DNA from: a virus
Virus record (IMG/VR): IMGVR_UViG_3300025701_000014
Span: 1-55,423 of that record
Reading direction: 5' to 3' (one strand)
Length of the DNA: 55,423 bases
The position numbers and the translations under genes were made by a program. Below, one piece after another: positions 1 to 8,162 of the stretch. Positions within the stretch are counted from its first letter, which is position 1. Every line of letters starts with the position of its first letter. The notes beneath the pieces are model-generated. The model had not been told where the DNA came from. It ran no database searches and saw only the letters and a program-made list of their open reading frames with translations.

Positions 1-153
1 TAGATATCTACAGACTGACGCAGCTTGCCGTCAGAGTCGATGTTGCGGCGAACACCAGAATCGCTAACCATCAGGTCAGAGAAGTCACGGCGCAGCTTAG
101 GAGACAACATGATCTTAGTTGCCTTACCGCCTTGCTCGTAGATCTTCTGCATG
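1..153. repeat. Terminal redundancy of the contig, left copy
   Basis: The first 153 bases recur at the right end of the window. The only difference is G at position 27 against A in the other copy. The change is synonymous, in a Gly codon of the capsid gene. This is the signature of a circular or circularly permuted assembly cut at an arbitrary place, here inside a coding gene. It is not evidence for a physical genome end. Confidence 0.93.
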
Positions 154-806
154 GTTGCATCGATGTCAGACAGGCTCAGTGCAGCACGAGATGCATCGAC
201 TTCCAGAGTAGGAGCAACGGTTCCCTTGCCAGCTTCAGCGCCGACAGCAGTACCAGAAGCATAGGTACAGGTAGCTTCGTCATTTACGAAAGCTTGGTAA
301 CCACCCATGGTACGAGTACCAGAGCCGTTAGCAACCTGATAACCGTTTACCAGATCGTGCTCAACGTCACGGCGGAGTTCGGTACCACGCTTCTTCAGCT
401 GGTATGCATACTCGTCAGCAACGCCAGCCTGATCTACTGCACGGCGAGTGCCGGAGACAGCAATAGTCTTACCGTTGATCTGAGTGTAGTTACCCAGACG
501 GGTACGCTCAGGGCCAACAGGGTTGAAGCCAGTGCCGCCTTCAGTTTGAGAAGCACCGGGTGAAGCAAAGTCAGCGCCGTCAACCAGCTTAGAGTTGCCG
601 GGTGCAGCCAGTGAGTCGGTTTGCCACTCGTGGTAAATAGCAGTAGCCTTGCTCTTACCGATAGAGGAGATGAAAGGGGTCTCGTCACGAGTGATCAGAG
701 AGATGAAGTTAGCAAGATCTTCACGTTGTGAAACATTGCTGTTAGAAGTACCAGAAGCAACGCCTCCAGCAGGACCAGTGGTCGCTCGACCGCCAATTGT
801 AGCCAT
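1..806 (-). CDS. Major capsid protein, N-terminal part (gene continues across the contig join)
   Basis: This codes for the first 268 or so residues of the major head protein. The start codon at 804-806 (Met-Ala-Thr-Ile-Gly-Gly) follows an AAGGA ribosome site. The text near residues 30-50 (TRDETPFISSIGKSKA, then YHEWQTDSL) is typical of the SU10/DUF5309 family of HK97-fold capsid proteins. The frame runs off base 1 and continues at 55270 down to 55009. Joined, the gene is 1068 bases and 355 residues, a normal length for the family. It lies directly downstream of the scaffold gene, as usual in head modules. No strong terminator separates it from the scaffold gene, so both probably share one late transcript. 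Identification rests on motif memory, not a search. Confidence 0.9.
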   Translation of the reverse strand, partial: MATIGGRATTGPAGGVASGTSNSNVSQREDLANFISLITRDETPFISSIGKSKATAIYHEWQTDSLAAPGNSKLVDGADFASPGASQTEGGTGFNPVGPERTRLGNYTQINGKTIAVSGTRRAVDQAGVADEYAYQLKKRGTELRRDVEHDLVNGYQVANGSGTRTMGGYQAFVNDEATCTYASGTAVGAEAGKGTVAPTLEVDASRAALSLSDIDATMQKIYEQGGKATKIMLSPKLRRDFSDLMVSDSGVRRNIDSDGKLRQSVDI

Positions 807-827
807 AATATATTCCTTTTAATTAAA

Positions 828-1922
828 TTAAAGTTTCAGAGAGTTTGCTGCATAATCTCTTAGGAATGCCATTTGATCATCAGGGGATGCATCTTCACGG
901 AAAGCTCTTGCTTTCGTCATTTTGGATTTATCCTGTTTCTGAGTAATTTGAGACTTTCCTTTCTTTGTGGGAACTGCCTTTTTGGTAGGGGCAGCTTTTC
1001 GCTTAGCTTGACCCTTAGAAACACCTTGCTTTAACACACGGTATTCATTTAAGAGTCTCACAACATGGGGGCTTGTAATACTATCAACAAGCTCCTCAGG
1101 GATACCTTCTTCGATGGCAAAGGTACGAATATCCAATGCAACTTCGTTATTAAATCCGGGGACGATCTCTTCAATGACTTCATTAAAGTTAGCAATCTGT
1201 TCATCCCAAAGTTCAGCTTGGACTTTTTCTTGTTGTTCTTTAAGTTGTTCTTGAAGACCTTCACGTTGTTTACGAGCGTTCCAGTATTTCTTCTGGGCTT
1301 GTTCTCGTTTATCCTTGAGGTCTTGAACCTCATAGGTATCACCAGCTTCACGGGCTTTATCAATTGCAGCCTCGATGTCGTGGTATTCTTTAGCTAAGTG
1401 CTGCTCAGTTCCCATGAGAATAGCAGCGGAAGCTTGACCAAGTTCTTGCACTTCAGCGAGCATAGTATTACGCTCTGCCTCAAGTGCTTTCTTAGCCTCG
1501 CCTAGTTCACGACCCTTTTTACTAAGTGAGCTGTCAGTTTGATAGCCTTTCAGGAGATCCGCAAAGGATACATCCAATTCTTTACCATCAATCTTAACAC
1601 GGACTTTAGCGTCCAAATCTAAGTCGTCAGCAGTAAACACATCAGCTTCTTGGGTAGGGGAATCTTCTTCGCCATCCTCATCTGTTGTCTCTTCAACCTC
1701 TTCCTCATCTTCCTCTTCAGTAACGGTTTCATCAGAGTCTTCAGGGTCTTCTATCTCTGAGTCCACCGGGTCAACCTCTGGAACTTCCTCTATTGGTAGC
1801 GGTTCTTTATCCAGAAAATCTGAATTTCTTAGAACGGCATCTAGGAGGTCCTGTTCGGTCTGACCAGCATTTGACGTTGGTACCGAGTCATCCATAGTGG
1901 GTAGAGTGGTCTTGTCTGTCAT
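828..1922 (-). CDS. Probable capsid scaffolding protein
   Basis: This 364-residue protein has no membrane segment. Residues 40-95 are extremely acidic, with runs of Glu and Asp. Residues 130-240 are a long charged helical or coiled-coil stretch. The C-terminal 60 residues are Lys-rich. An acidic or coiled-coil body with a basic tail is the usual build of podovirus scaffolds, whose C-terminus binds the inner capsid surface. The position between portal and major capsid genes is the scaffold position in T7- and P22-type head modules. A similar layout would also fit a head maturation protein, but no protease motif is visible. The function is inferred from composition and position. Confidence 0.8.
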   Translation of the reverse strand: MTDKTTLPTMDDSVPTSNAGQTEQDLLDAVLRNSDFLDKEPLPIEEVPEVDPVDSEIEDPEDSDETVTEEEDEEEVEETTDEDGEEDSPTQEADVFTADDLDLDAKVRVKIDGKELDVSFADLLKGYQTDSSLSKKGRELGEAKKALEAERNTMLAEVQELGQASAAILMGTEQHLAKEYHDIEAAIDKAREAGDTYEVQDLKDKREQAQKKYWNARKQREGLQEQLKEQQEKVQAELWDEQIANFNEVIEEIVPGFNNEVALDIRTFAIEEGIPEELVDSITSPHVVRLLNEYRVLKQGVSKGQAKRKAAPTKKAVPTKKGKSQITQKQDKSKMTKARAFREDASPDDQMAFLRDYAANSLKL

Positions 1923-1933
1923 ATAATTATCCT

Positions 1934-2161
1934 TTATTTAGTTTTAGCGTTTGGTTTGCGTTGGGGAATCTCAGGCACTTCTTTAGTCCCTGCTTCTTTT
2001 ATAAAGCCTTCATAGCGATCTTTAATTTGGTAAAGATCATGTAGGCTGCCAGCATTAAGCTTGGCCTTTCCAGCGCTACGCATTGCATCAAACTCTAAAA
2101 GCTTGATCATGTCGTTAACATTGCTTAACAGCATGTCGTATTTAATTTCTCTATTGTCCAT
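1934..2161 (-). CDS. Small head-module protein of unknown function
   Basis: This is a 75-residue soluble protein with a helical N-terminal half and a Pro/Lys-rich tail (PQRKPNAKTK). I chose the start at 2161 because a GAGGACGAGGATA ribosome-binding stretch precedes it. The open frame extends further upstream to 2224, but that part lies inside the preceding gene. The gene overlaps the end of the 2151-2468 gene by 11 bases, which suggests coupled translation. It sits between portal and scaffold. I do not recognise a family. Confidence 0.7.
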   Translation of the reverse strand: MDNREIKYDMLLSNVNDMIKLLEFDAMRSAGKAKLNAGSLHDLYQIKDRYEGFIKEAGTKEVPEIPQRKPNAKTK

Positions 2162-2468
2162 TATCCTCGTCCTCATTGGTTTGTAGATGTGGTACGTTCC
2201 GCCCATACATTTCGTATTGGGCAAGCTTAGCCTTTACGTCACCAAGAGCTAAGACACAGGAATATATAAACTCCCGTGTCTTGTTCTCGTGAGGTTCTGA
2301 CCGGAGAAACTGCAAGTAGTAATCTACCATTAGCTCCCCATAAGCCCCAGTGAAAAACTCTTCCCGCTCACGTTGAGCGAACTGGGCATTCACTAGGGCT
2401 TCTTTTGCTTTCACATCTGGGTGGATATTCTTCAACCGCTTCTCGGCTGTCTTCTTATACTTATCCAT
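2151..2468 (-). CDS. Small head-module protein of unknown function
   Basis: This codes for a 105-residue, strongly charged, mostly helical protein (Lys-rich start, FLRSEPHENKTREF in the middle, acidic NEDEDNGQ tail). It lies immediately downstream of the portal gene with a gap of 14 bases, and its start has a nearby purine-rich site. Location suggests a small head or portal-associated factor, but no motif supports a specific role. Confidence 0.72.
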   Translation of the reverse strand: MDKYKKTAEKRLKNIHPDVKAKEALVNAQFAQREREEFFTGAYGELMVDYYLQFLRSEPHENKTREFIYSCVLALGDVKAKLAQYEMYGRNVPHLQTNEDEDNGQ

Positions 2469-2482
2469 TATTACCTCTTATG

Positions 2483-4702
2483 TTACTGCGGTCCCATCTG
2501 GGACATCAAACTCATCATGTCTTCAGCAGACATTTGTGCTCCCTCTGGTTGAGGGGCTGTTGGCTGCATAGGAGCCGCAGGGGTCGATGGACCCATTATT
2601 TGTTGTACCATTTGTACGATCTGACTGTACTCTGGGTGCGGAGGAATACTAACCCCTTCCTTCTGAGCCTTGATAGCAAGGTCAGCCCACTCTTGGTAAT
2701 GACGATCAATCGCTACAGCAAGCTGCTTTGAATTGTCTTGAATTGTGTTAGCACTCTGTGCATCAGTGAACTTAACGTTAGCTTCGGCAAGAGCAACATC
2801 CGCTTGTTCTTTACGCTTAGCCATTTCCTGTTGGGCCTTGGCCGCCTCACTTTGTGAGTTAACTGCTTCGATAGCTTTCTCTTTAAACTCATCAGTAGTA
2901 TAGTCTTCTAGGAAATCATTACTAGAAAGACCCATCGCTTCTAACATTTTAGTGGCCAGAATTGCAGGGGCCTCTGGACGAATAATACCTCCAGCACCTG
3001 CTGCATTCAACGCTGGTAAGATAGACTGGCCAACGGATTGCAGTTTAGTGATAAGATTAGAGTTACTGTTCTCACCGATATCCAGAATTACATCACAATC
3101 CATACGGTCTGGTAGGTTATCAATATCAATAGTTTCAATGATACCACCAAGGCTTACAGTCATAGAACCTGCTTGCTTACGGAGAGTAGAGTAAACACCT
3201 TCACAAAGGCGCTTGAAACCAGTCTCAGCAAATCTACGTGCGATGTGTTGGATACGTTTCTGGGAAGCTGACTGTACAGCTGCAAGCTTTTGTTCACTGT
3301 TACCAGAGACATACAGTGTATCGTTAAGACCTTGAGCGGCCTTTGACATACCTGTTGCTTGTTCTTTAATTGTTTGTAAATGTTGAAGCAGAGGTACCGT
3401 ACCTGTAGAGATTGTCTCAGGTGCCAAAGCTGCAACAGCACCATTAGGGTTACCGTTAGTTGGGATGATCTGCTTAGGCTTCATGTTCTGCAATGCAGAG
3501 AAGTCCACCACATTGGGGTCAGCAAGCTTAGGGCTATAGTTAGTGAGGTAAGTGTTCTCAACAAAACCACGCAGGATAGCAGTAGCTGCCAAGGTAGACG
3601 AACGGGTAAAGTCTGCAATAGACAAACCATAGAACTCATAGGGTATGTCAATTGGAGATAAGACAGCCATTGGCTTCATGTCGCAATCTTCTTCATCGAG
3701 CACCTTAGGTCCAGCCATGATGAAACGCTTAAGCTCAGCGACACCGTCACCATCCCGGTCAACATTCATCCAGCATTCAGTTACAGTCAACTCACGATTA
3801 GCCTCAAGGGGATTGGCACTTTCACCATTCTGCCAGTAAGACATGCCGATAACTTCTTTACGTGAAGCTACATCGGAACTGTATCGGTTACTACCAGCCC
3901 ACTCGTTACCGGCAAGCTCATCCCACTCGTCATCACTAATGTTGCTTGCAACGTCAGGCCAGTACTTACGGATCTCACTGCGGGTCATGGTGGTCTGGAT
4001 GCCCACGAAGGAAGCATCATCGATAGACGTAGCATCACGGGAGATACGGAAGTTCTCAGGGGGTACATTCTCAATGCGTACTTTAGAGCGGTCAGTGGTT
4101 CGCTTAATGCGTACATTCACATAGACAAGCTCTGCTTCACCATTGAGGTCTACTTCATTTTCATACTGGAGATCTCCAACGATCTCAACAGTCTCATCAG
4201 AGAGGAGTTCATCCAGCTTGGATTGAGAGATTGAATCATACTCTTCAAAGCTGATGTGGTAATCTTCCACGAAGTCCCATCGGATGATAGCATTCTTCCA
4301 GAGGAGAGATGACTTGATCCAAGTCTGTAAAGTCTCCCATCCTTTATTCTGTTTAAATATACAATAGTTAGTTATTAAGGATGCATCATGCGCTTGCTTA
4401 AATGCTCCGGGGGTATTTGCGTAAGGTGTGAACTTTGCGATTTTACCATTGTTTAAGAAGAGATCACAAAGGACTGCGGTATAAGCCTCTACTGTTTCAG
4501 TTGTTGATGTATCAACGATAGTGCTGACACCCTGAGGTAGGAGGTGTCCATTGGGAACCCCTGCGTACTCATAAGTACTCTTCTGCCGCTCTTTGGTCAG
4601 GTCAGATGAGTTTAACCAGTCTCCTGCACTATTAGCAATACCAGAAGATACAAGCTCTGCTACCTGTTCATCTGTTACTTTTTCCTTATATCCGTAATTC
4701 AT
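2483..4702 (-). CDS. Portal protein (head-to-tail connector)
   Basis: This 739-residue protein would form the dodecameric ring at the capsid vertex through which DNA is packed and ejected. The length suits the long P22 gp1-like portals rather than the shorter T7 gp8. Visible features are the conserved N-terminal region with WETLQTWIKSSLLWKNAIIRW, a middle region with QNGESANPLEANRELTVTECWMN, a helical crown-like region near residues 600-680 rich in Ala, Glu and Lys, and a Met/Gln/Pro-rich C-terminus. The neighbouring large terminase upstream and scaffold and capsid downstream give the classic packaging-head order. The family was assigned from overall resemblance and context. Confidence 0.85.
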   Translation of the reverse strand: MNYGYKEKVTDEQVAELVSSGIANSAGDWLNSSDLTKERQKSTYEYAGVPNGHLLPQGVSTIVDTSTTETVEAYTAVLCDLFLNNGKIAKFTPYANTPGAFKQAHDASLITNYCIFKQNKGWETLQTWIKSSLLWKNAIIRWDFVEDYHISFEEYDSISQSKLDELLSDETVEIVGDLQYENEVDLNGEAELVYVNVRIKRTTDRSKVRIENVPPENFRISRDATSIDDASFVGIQTTMTRSEIRKYWPDVASNISDDEWDELAGNEWAGSNRYSSDVASRKEVIGMSYWQNGESANPLEANRELTVTECWMNVDRDGDGVAELKRFIMAGPKVLDEEDCDMKPMAVLSPIDIPYEFYGLSIADFTRSSTLAATAILRGFVENTYLTNYSPKLADPNVVDFSALQNMKPKQIIPTNGNPNGAVAALAPETISTGTVPLLQHLQTIKEQATGMSKAAQGLNDTLYVSGNSEQKLAAVQSASQKRIQHIARRFAETGFKRLCEGVYSTLRKQAGSMTVSLGGIIETIDIDNLPDRMDCDVILDIGENSNSNLITKLQSVGQSILPALNAAGAGGIIRPEAPAILATKMLEAMGLSSNDFLEDYTTDEFKEKAIEAVNSQSEAAKAQQEMAKRKEQADVALAEANVKFTDAQSANTIQDNSKQLAVAIDRHYQEWADLAIKAQKEGVSIPPHPEYSQIVQMVQQIMGPSTPAAPMQPTAPQPEGAQMSAEDMMSLMSQMGPQ

Positions 4703-4837
4703 TTACTTCCTCCAAGGGATGTCTTTAGATTTTTCTAGTTGTTGACTATTGTAGCTACCCGCCTTGGGTAACTCCCTTGGCTTTTTTGTTTCTTTCTTTG
4801 CAGTCTTGGTGCTTTGTACTTGTTCATTAAATCGCAT
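4703..4837 (-). CDS. Small basic protein between terminase and portal
   Basis: This is a 44-residue Lys-rich protein (STKTAKKETKKPRELPKAG) with no membrane segment. I take the start at 4837 because AGGAGGGAAC lies just upstream. A longer frame begins at 4912 but has no ribosome site and a non-conserved-looking hydrophobic start. It ends exactly one base before the portal start codon. It may bind DNA or nucleoprotein. Nothing more can be said from sequence. Confidence 0.6.
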   Translation of the reverse strand: MRFNEQVQSTKTAKKETKKPRELPKAGSYNSQQLEKSKDIPWRK

Positions 4838-4937
4838 CTGTTCCCTCCTAGGGTCTCTCAAGCTAACTATAAAGGAGACTATTGCTACTTGCCCATATTG
4901 ATGTACATACAATGTTAGTAGGTACGGTCTCCTAATA

Positions 4938-4972
4938 TAAAAAAGGTATCGTTACTTTCCCCGAGCGATACC
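4938..4972 (-). terminator. Intrinsic terminator downstream of the large terminase gene
   Basis: On the minus strand, GGTATCG and its complement CGATACC (4945-4951 with 4966-4972) form a 7-bp stem around a 14-base loop. A run of T residues follows (the A run at 4938-4944). It lies about 60 bases beyond the terminase stop codon, so it would limit or attenuate read-through into portal and head genes. Confidence 0.75.
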
Positions 4973-5027
4973 AGACTCGGCGAGGACTAATGGAAATCGT
5001 TAGTAGTCGTTCCACTACTCTTTTTAA

Positions 5028-6680
5028 TCATAACCAGCTAGTGTTGTCCTGTTCATACTGAGACACTCTGGTTGACCACGGCACATTAGTATTCTGTAGT
5101 TTATCCCAATGGGTTCTAAGGACTTCACAGGCAATTGCTAATCCAATCACTGTGTCATCATTACAACCGGGTGCTGCTTCAGTCTTACCTGTGGCTGTGG
5201 ATATATAATCTTTTAATTCTTGTATCATAATGTTAGAGGGTATGTTCACCTCTTCGTTCTCAATAAGAGACTTAAGGTTACCAATTATGGCTGGTTTGGA
5301 AGCTGAAGTGGTCCTAAAGCCTACACGAGAACTTTCTGTACTAGAGACATTAGCGGTCTTCTGTTGCTTGTACAGGTTAACATAGTTCATTGATTCTAGC
5401 TTTTGTATTGTAGCAACACCCATGGAGTTACTCTCTGGGCACAGAAGTGCGTTGTTGTAGTAACGTCCAAGGTAGAATAACAACTCTCCAAACAAAGAGG
5501 GGTCTATCCGGTTATCCCTGTAGAGGGCCATAACCTTTCGTTCATTGTTTAAGACAACAGCAACTGAATAATCTAGACCTACGCCTAATGCGACATCAGC
5601 AGAGATAACGTAACTGGTATCCCACTGGGGGTACTCAAAGATATGCAGCTTACCTTCTCGGTTATCTTCGAATTGTTTACTATTAATGTCCCAAGCACGG
5701 ATACTCTCCGGGGCTTCAGGGATTAGTTTTTCTAGCTTCTCTGTATCAAAGACGTTAGAGCCGGAGACAATAAATGCCTCATCGGGGGTGGATGGGTATT
5801 CCTGACGGAACTTTAACTCACCACTCTCAGCTATCTTAAGTCTTCTCCAGTATAGTTGATCATTGTCTAATTCAAACCTTTCAACTAAAGACTCTTCATC
5901 AGCCGTTAGTATCATACCCTCAGGGGCTTCTCTACGGTATTCCTTTGTGAGGAACCATGGTAGGAAGATTGGTATGTATTCATTCTCTCCAGCTACTGCA
6001 CCTTTCCACAGACGATAGAACTCACCTTGAGCGCCATTCGCCGTACTCTCAAGTATAACCTCAGTACCTTCCGCTTGAGATATACCTTGGAATAAACCTG
6101 CGAGGATCTTCTCATCATGGTTCCAAAAGGCAACCTCAGACAAGTGAGCAATCGTTGGAGTTGTACCCCTACCAGCTTCAGGTGAGCCAGCAGTGTAAAG
6201 ACGGTAGCTAGCTTTAGCTTCCTTATCCTTAAAGTAAGGTGAGGATATAATGATTTCTTTTGCATTACTACGTTCCTCTTTGGGGGCTAAGTCTTCAGTC
6301 ATATTCCTAATGAGGTTCTTTGACATACTGAAGAGAGCATCTGAAGTGGCACTGTCGTGGGCCATTACAACTGATCTAGAGTGTGGGGAGAAGTATGACT
6401 TCCAGTACACCCTACCTACACAGTACGTAGAGATACCCATCTGTCTTGCCTTAAGGATAATAGCCCTGACCTTACCAGTCTCTTTAGCTTGTGCAGCCAA
6501 TGCATCAGTTATTCTTTGTTGGGCTTCATTCAAGACAAAAGGGACAAAGCCCTTACTAGAGTCTTTAGTGACAATCCGTATTTGTTCCTGTGAGAACTTC
6601 TTGAAGTCTTCAGAATACTCTTTGAGTTTCTGTCTCTTCTCCTTTTCCTTCACAAGCTTTATTAATTCTTTCTTATCCAT
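5028..6680 (-). CDS. terL: Terminase large subunit
   Basis: This is the packaging motor ATPase and nuclease, 550 residues. The Walker-A-like motif is ARQMGIST near residue 79. The Walker B/acidic motif is HLSEVAFW near 180, and the coupling motif ESTANGAQGEF is near 213. The C-terminal RNase H-like nuclease shows Asp in VISADVALG near 360, PESNSMG near 420 and NDDTVIGLAIA near 515. All expected catalytic elements are present, so the protein should be active. It is the first gene of the minus arm, directly below the noncoding region with a minus-strand T7-like promoter at about 6970. The probable small subunit is encoded far away on the plus arm. Confidence 0.95.
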   Translation of the reverse strand: MDKKELIKLVKEKEKRQKLKEYSEDFKKFSQEQIRIVTKDSSKGFVPFVLNEAQQRITDALAAQAKETGKVRAIILKARQMGISTYCVGRVYWKSYFSPHSRSVVMAHDSATSDALFSMSKNLIRNMTEDLAPKEERSNAKEIIISSPYFKDKEAKASYRLYTAGSPEAGRGTTPTIAHLSEVAFWNHDEKILAGLFQGISQAEGTEVILESTANGAQGEFYRLWKGAVAGENEYIPIFLPWFLTKEYRREAPEGMILTADEESLVERFELDNDQLYWRRLKIAESGELKFRQEYPSTPDEAFIVSGSNVFDTEKLEKLIPEAPESIRAWDINSKQFEDNREGKLHIFEYPQWDTSYVISADVALGVGLDYSVAVVLNNERKVMALYRDNRIDPSLFGELLFYLGRYYNNALLCPESNSMGVATIQKLESMNYVNLYKQQKTANVSSTESSRVGFRTTSASKPAIIGNLKSLIENEEVNIPSNIMIQELKDYISTATGKTEAAPGCNDDTVIGLAIACEVLRTHWDKLQNTNVPWSTRVSQYEQDNTSWL

Positions 6681-6848
6681 ATCATAGTCCTCGTTGACTA
6701 ATCTGTTGGGGTTTCTGTGGGGAGAAGGTACTTACCCCAATATAACTTTGGGACCCCCCCTTGATGTCTTTGAGGGAAGCTCTCAAGCCTGTGTGAGAGA
6801 GACAGGATATATATGTACCCCTAATATATTTCCACACCCCCCTTAGTC

Positions 6849-6870
6849 TTCTCAGAGGCTTCTCAGAGGC
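6849..6870. repeat. Two-copy 11-base tandem repeat
   Basis: TTCTCAGAGGC occurs twice in tandem (6849-6859 and 6860-6870) directly beside the CACGC/GCGTG element. Its role is unknown. It could be a protein-binding site or a replication slippage product. Confidence 0.8.
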
Positions 6871-6884
6871 CACGCAAGCGTGTC
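6870..6884 (+). promoter_or_regulatory. Short inverted-repeat element, copy A (candidate virion-RNAP hairpin promoter)
   Basis: The sequence CCACGCAAGCGTGTC contains a 5-bp inverted repeat, CACGC and GCGTG, separated by AA. It is one of four near-identical copies in the genome, all intergenic and all in the same orientation on the plus arm. This copy is about 300 bases before the first plus-arm gene and is followed by TCTTTT. The function is inferred from distribution and resemblance in form to N4 hairpin promoters. Confidence 0.55.
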
Positions 6885-6963
6885 TCTTTTGCAGGAGTGC
6901 TTACACCCCCTGACGTCTACTAAAGGGTCCTACGGGGTCCTGTGGGGCTTTAAAGCATACTCT

Positions 6964-6985
6964 CTTCCTATAGGGACTACCGAAG
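6964..6985 (-). promoter_or_regulatory. T7-like phage promoter facing the late arm
   Basis: Read on the minus strand this is CGGTAGTCCCTATAGGAAG. It matches the shared motif TAGTCCCTATAGGA seen at three other places, with a T7-type CTATAG core that would start RNA at the G of AGGA. It lies about 280 bases upstream of the terminase start and would drive terminase, portal, scaffold and capsid. Confidence 0.7.
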
Positions 6986-7101
6986 CTCCTAATAGCACAG
7001 GTACTTACGGGAATACTGTGGGGTTCTGTGGGGATCTAGGGGAACCGAAGGGCTATGCTACAAGAGATTCCCAAAGACCTCTCCAAGCACTCAATTGCGG
7101 G

Positions 7102-7124
7102 AATTCTCGTTAGTCCCTTTAGGG
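7102..7124 (+). promoter_or_regulatory. T7-like phage promoter (variant core) facing the plus arm
   Basis: AATTCTCGTTAGTCCCTTTAGG matches the other three copies over 19 positions except for C to T in TCGC and A to T in the CTATAG core. It lies about 60 bases before the first plus-arm gene. The core change may make it weaker than the other copies. Confidence 0.6.
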
Positions 7125-7180
7125 GTACCCCCGGTACTATATATATATCTATACTTAACCAATGACACTAGGAGACCACT

Positions 7181-7492
7181 ATGTCATACACTTACTACAG
7201 AGCTATGTCCCGAGAGGAATACAGTAGTATCCTTGAGGACAACTATGGTATGCATGATCCTAGAGAAACCTACTGGGCTGATTGTGTATCAGTTGCTAAG
7301 CGTTACCTTAATCCTGAGAGGGTTCTGGTAGAGCTTACTTTGGATAGACCAATCAACCCTGATTACCTTAGGGTAGCTGAGTACGTCTCTAGTAATGGAG
7401 ACAACAACAACCATTACGAGTACTGTATGGCTCGTGATTACTTCTGGAGGGTTGTCCTCCCATCAACATTAGATATTGGAGTAGTAGCATGA
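7181..7492 (+). CDS. First plus-arm gene, possible host-takeover protein
   Basis: This 103-residue soluble protein is preceded by AGGAG. It begins YYRAMSREEYSSIL and continues with YWADCVSVAKRYL and then VLVELTLDRPI. This order (Tyr-Arg strand, a WAD.. helix, a hydrophobic strand) is reminiscent of small ADP-ribosyltransferase-like proteins. The usual catalytic glutamate cannot be placed with confidence. As the first gene of the early arm it is a candidate for host modification. It could equally be an unrelated early protein. It overlaps the next gene by four bases. Confidence 0.65.
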   Translation: MSYTYYRAMSREEYSSILEDNYGMHDPRETYWADCVSVAKRYLNPERVLVELTLDRPINPDYLRVAEYVSSNGDNNNHYEYCMARDYFWRVVLPSTLDIGVVA

Positions 7493-7839
7493 AGCCAGTA
7501 GAGATAGCTAATACAATCTTAAAGCAAATACAACATAGTAGGGTTGGTGATAACTCAGGGGCTCTACTAATGATGTGTTGGGGTGTTCACAACATCAGCA
7601 CAGTTGGTAAAGATAAGTACCATTATGGTGGTGTTCAGTTCATGGTTAATGGTTTCAAACACAAAGGTTGGGTAAGTATAAAACTACACTACAACGACTC
7701 ATACACCGTTACGTTCTTAAACAAGTACGATAAGTTCTGTGAGGGTCCCGATGTGTACGAGTATATCTTATACCCAGAGTTAGCTGAGTTCCTAGACAAA
7801 CACATAGAGACAGGTATCAAAGAAGAAGAGGTGTTGTAA
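7489..7839 (+). CDS. Conserved phage hypothetical protein
   Basis: This is a 116-residue protein beginning MKPVEIANTILKQI, with ALLMMCWGVHNI and a central VNGFKHKGWVSIKLHYNDSYTVTF strand-rich segment. I recall similarly built early proteins of unknown function in T7-like and marine phages. The start overlaps the previous gene (ATGA) and the stop overlaps the next start (TAATG), so the three genes are translationally coupled. No catalytic motif is visible. Confidence 0.8.
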   Translation: MKPVEIANTILKQIQHSRVGDNSGALLMMCWGVHNISTVGKDKYHYGGVQFMVNGFKHKGWVSIKLHYNDSYTVTFLNKYDKFCEGPDVYEYILYPELAEFLDKHIETGIKEEEVL

Positions 7840-7955
7840 TGACTAATCAAGAAATAATAGAGCTGTTTGATTCTAGTAATATAACACTGACCGAGCTATC
7901 AGCAATAACTGGTAAAACTGTTAAGCAACTAAAAACAATTTTAATGGGGTTTTAA
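7839..7955 (+). CDS. Tiny helix-turn-helix-like protein
   Basis: This codes for 38 residues: a helix (NQEIIELFDSS), then ITLTELSAITGKTVKQLKTILM, the pattern of a minimal helix-turn-helix. It is too small for a full repressor but could bind DNA as a dimer. Its start codon overlaps the stop of the preceding gene. A protein of similar pattern is encoded at 18611-18748. Confidence 0.6.
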   Translation: MTNQEIIELFDSSNITLTELSAITGKTVKQLKTILMGF

Positions 7956-7958
7956 GTA

Positions 7959-8126
7959 ATGGATACATATACTTGTTGGAACTGTGGTCGTATTGACCGC
8001 AACGATGTAAACCGAATTGACACACCAACACTAGTTCCCTACGGAGATCAGATGGTTGATCTTGTGTCTTGTGAATATGTATGTAACAATTGCGGATCAG
8101 ATGTAGAGTATGAGCCGATATACTAA
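7959..8126 (+). CDS. Small zinc-ribbon protein
   Basis: This is a 55-residue protein with CWNC near the N-terminus (residues 6-9) and CNNC near residue 43. The two CxxC pairs would bind one zinc ion. The acidic C-terminus ends in EYEPIY. It follows the previous gene by three bases. Such mini zinc ribbons in early regions often bind nucleic acid or host RNA polymerase, but the target is unknown. Confidence 0.65.
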   Translation: MDTYTCWNCGRIDRNDVNRIDTPTLVPYGDQMVDLVSCEYVCNNCGSDVEYEPIY

Positions 8127-8162
8127 GCCCTGATCCAAACTAATCTTTATAGAGGAAATACC

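Larger units (their letters stand above)
6681..7180. other. Noncoding divergent control region between the two arms
   Basis: These 500 bases lie between the divergent starts of terminase and the first plus-arm gene. I see no convincing gene: short frames here lack ribosome sites and phage-like composition. The region holds an 11-base tandem duplication, one copy of the CACGC/GCGTG element, one T7-like promoter facing each way, a G-rich stretch with repeated TGTGGGG, and an AT-rich stretch just before the first gene. In T7-type phages the physical genome ends lie in the equivalent place, so terminal repeats or a packaging site may lie here. That last point is inference. Confidence 0.75.

Noticed and set aside
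434-688. Minus-strand open frame overlapping the capsid gene
   Set aside because: It is another frame of the same strand. The capsid frame from 806 has the ribosome site, family motifs and continuity across the join.
1065-1397. Plus-strand open frame of 110 codons opposite the scaffold gene
   Set aside because: Its Phe/Leu-rich product mirrors the Lys/Glu-rich coiled coil of the scaffold. No ribosome site and no neighbouring plus-strand genes support it.
6880-7113. Open frame of 77 codons in the divergent control region
   Set aside because: It has no ribosome site and a composition unlike the neighbours, and it runs through two promoter elements and G-rich repeats.
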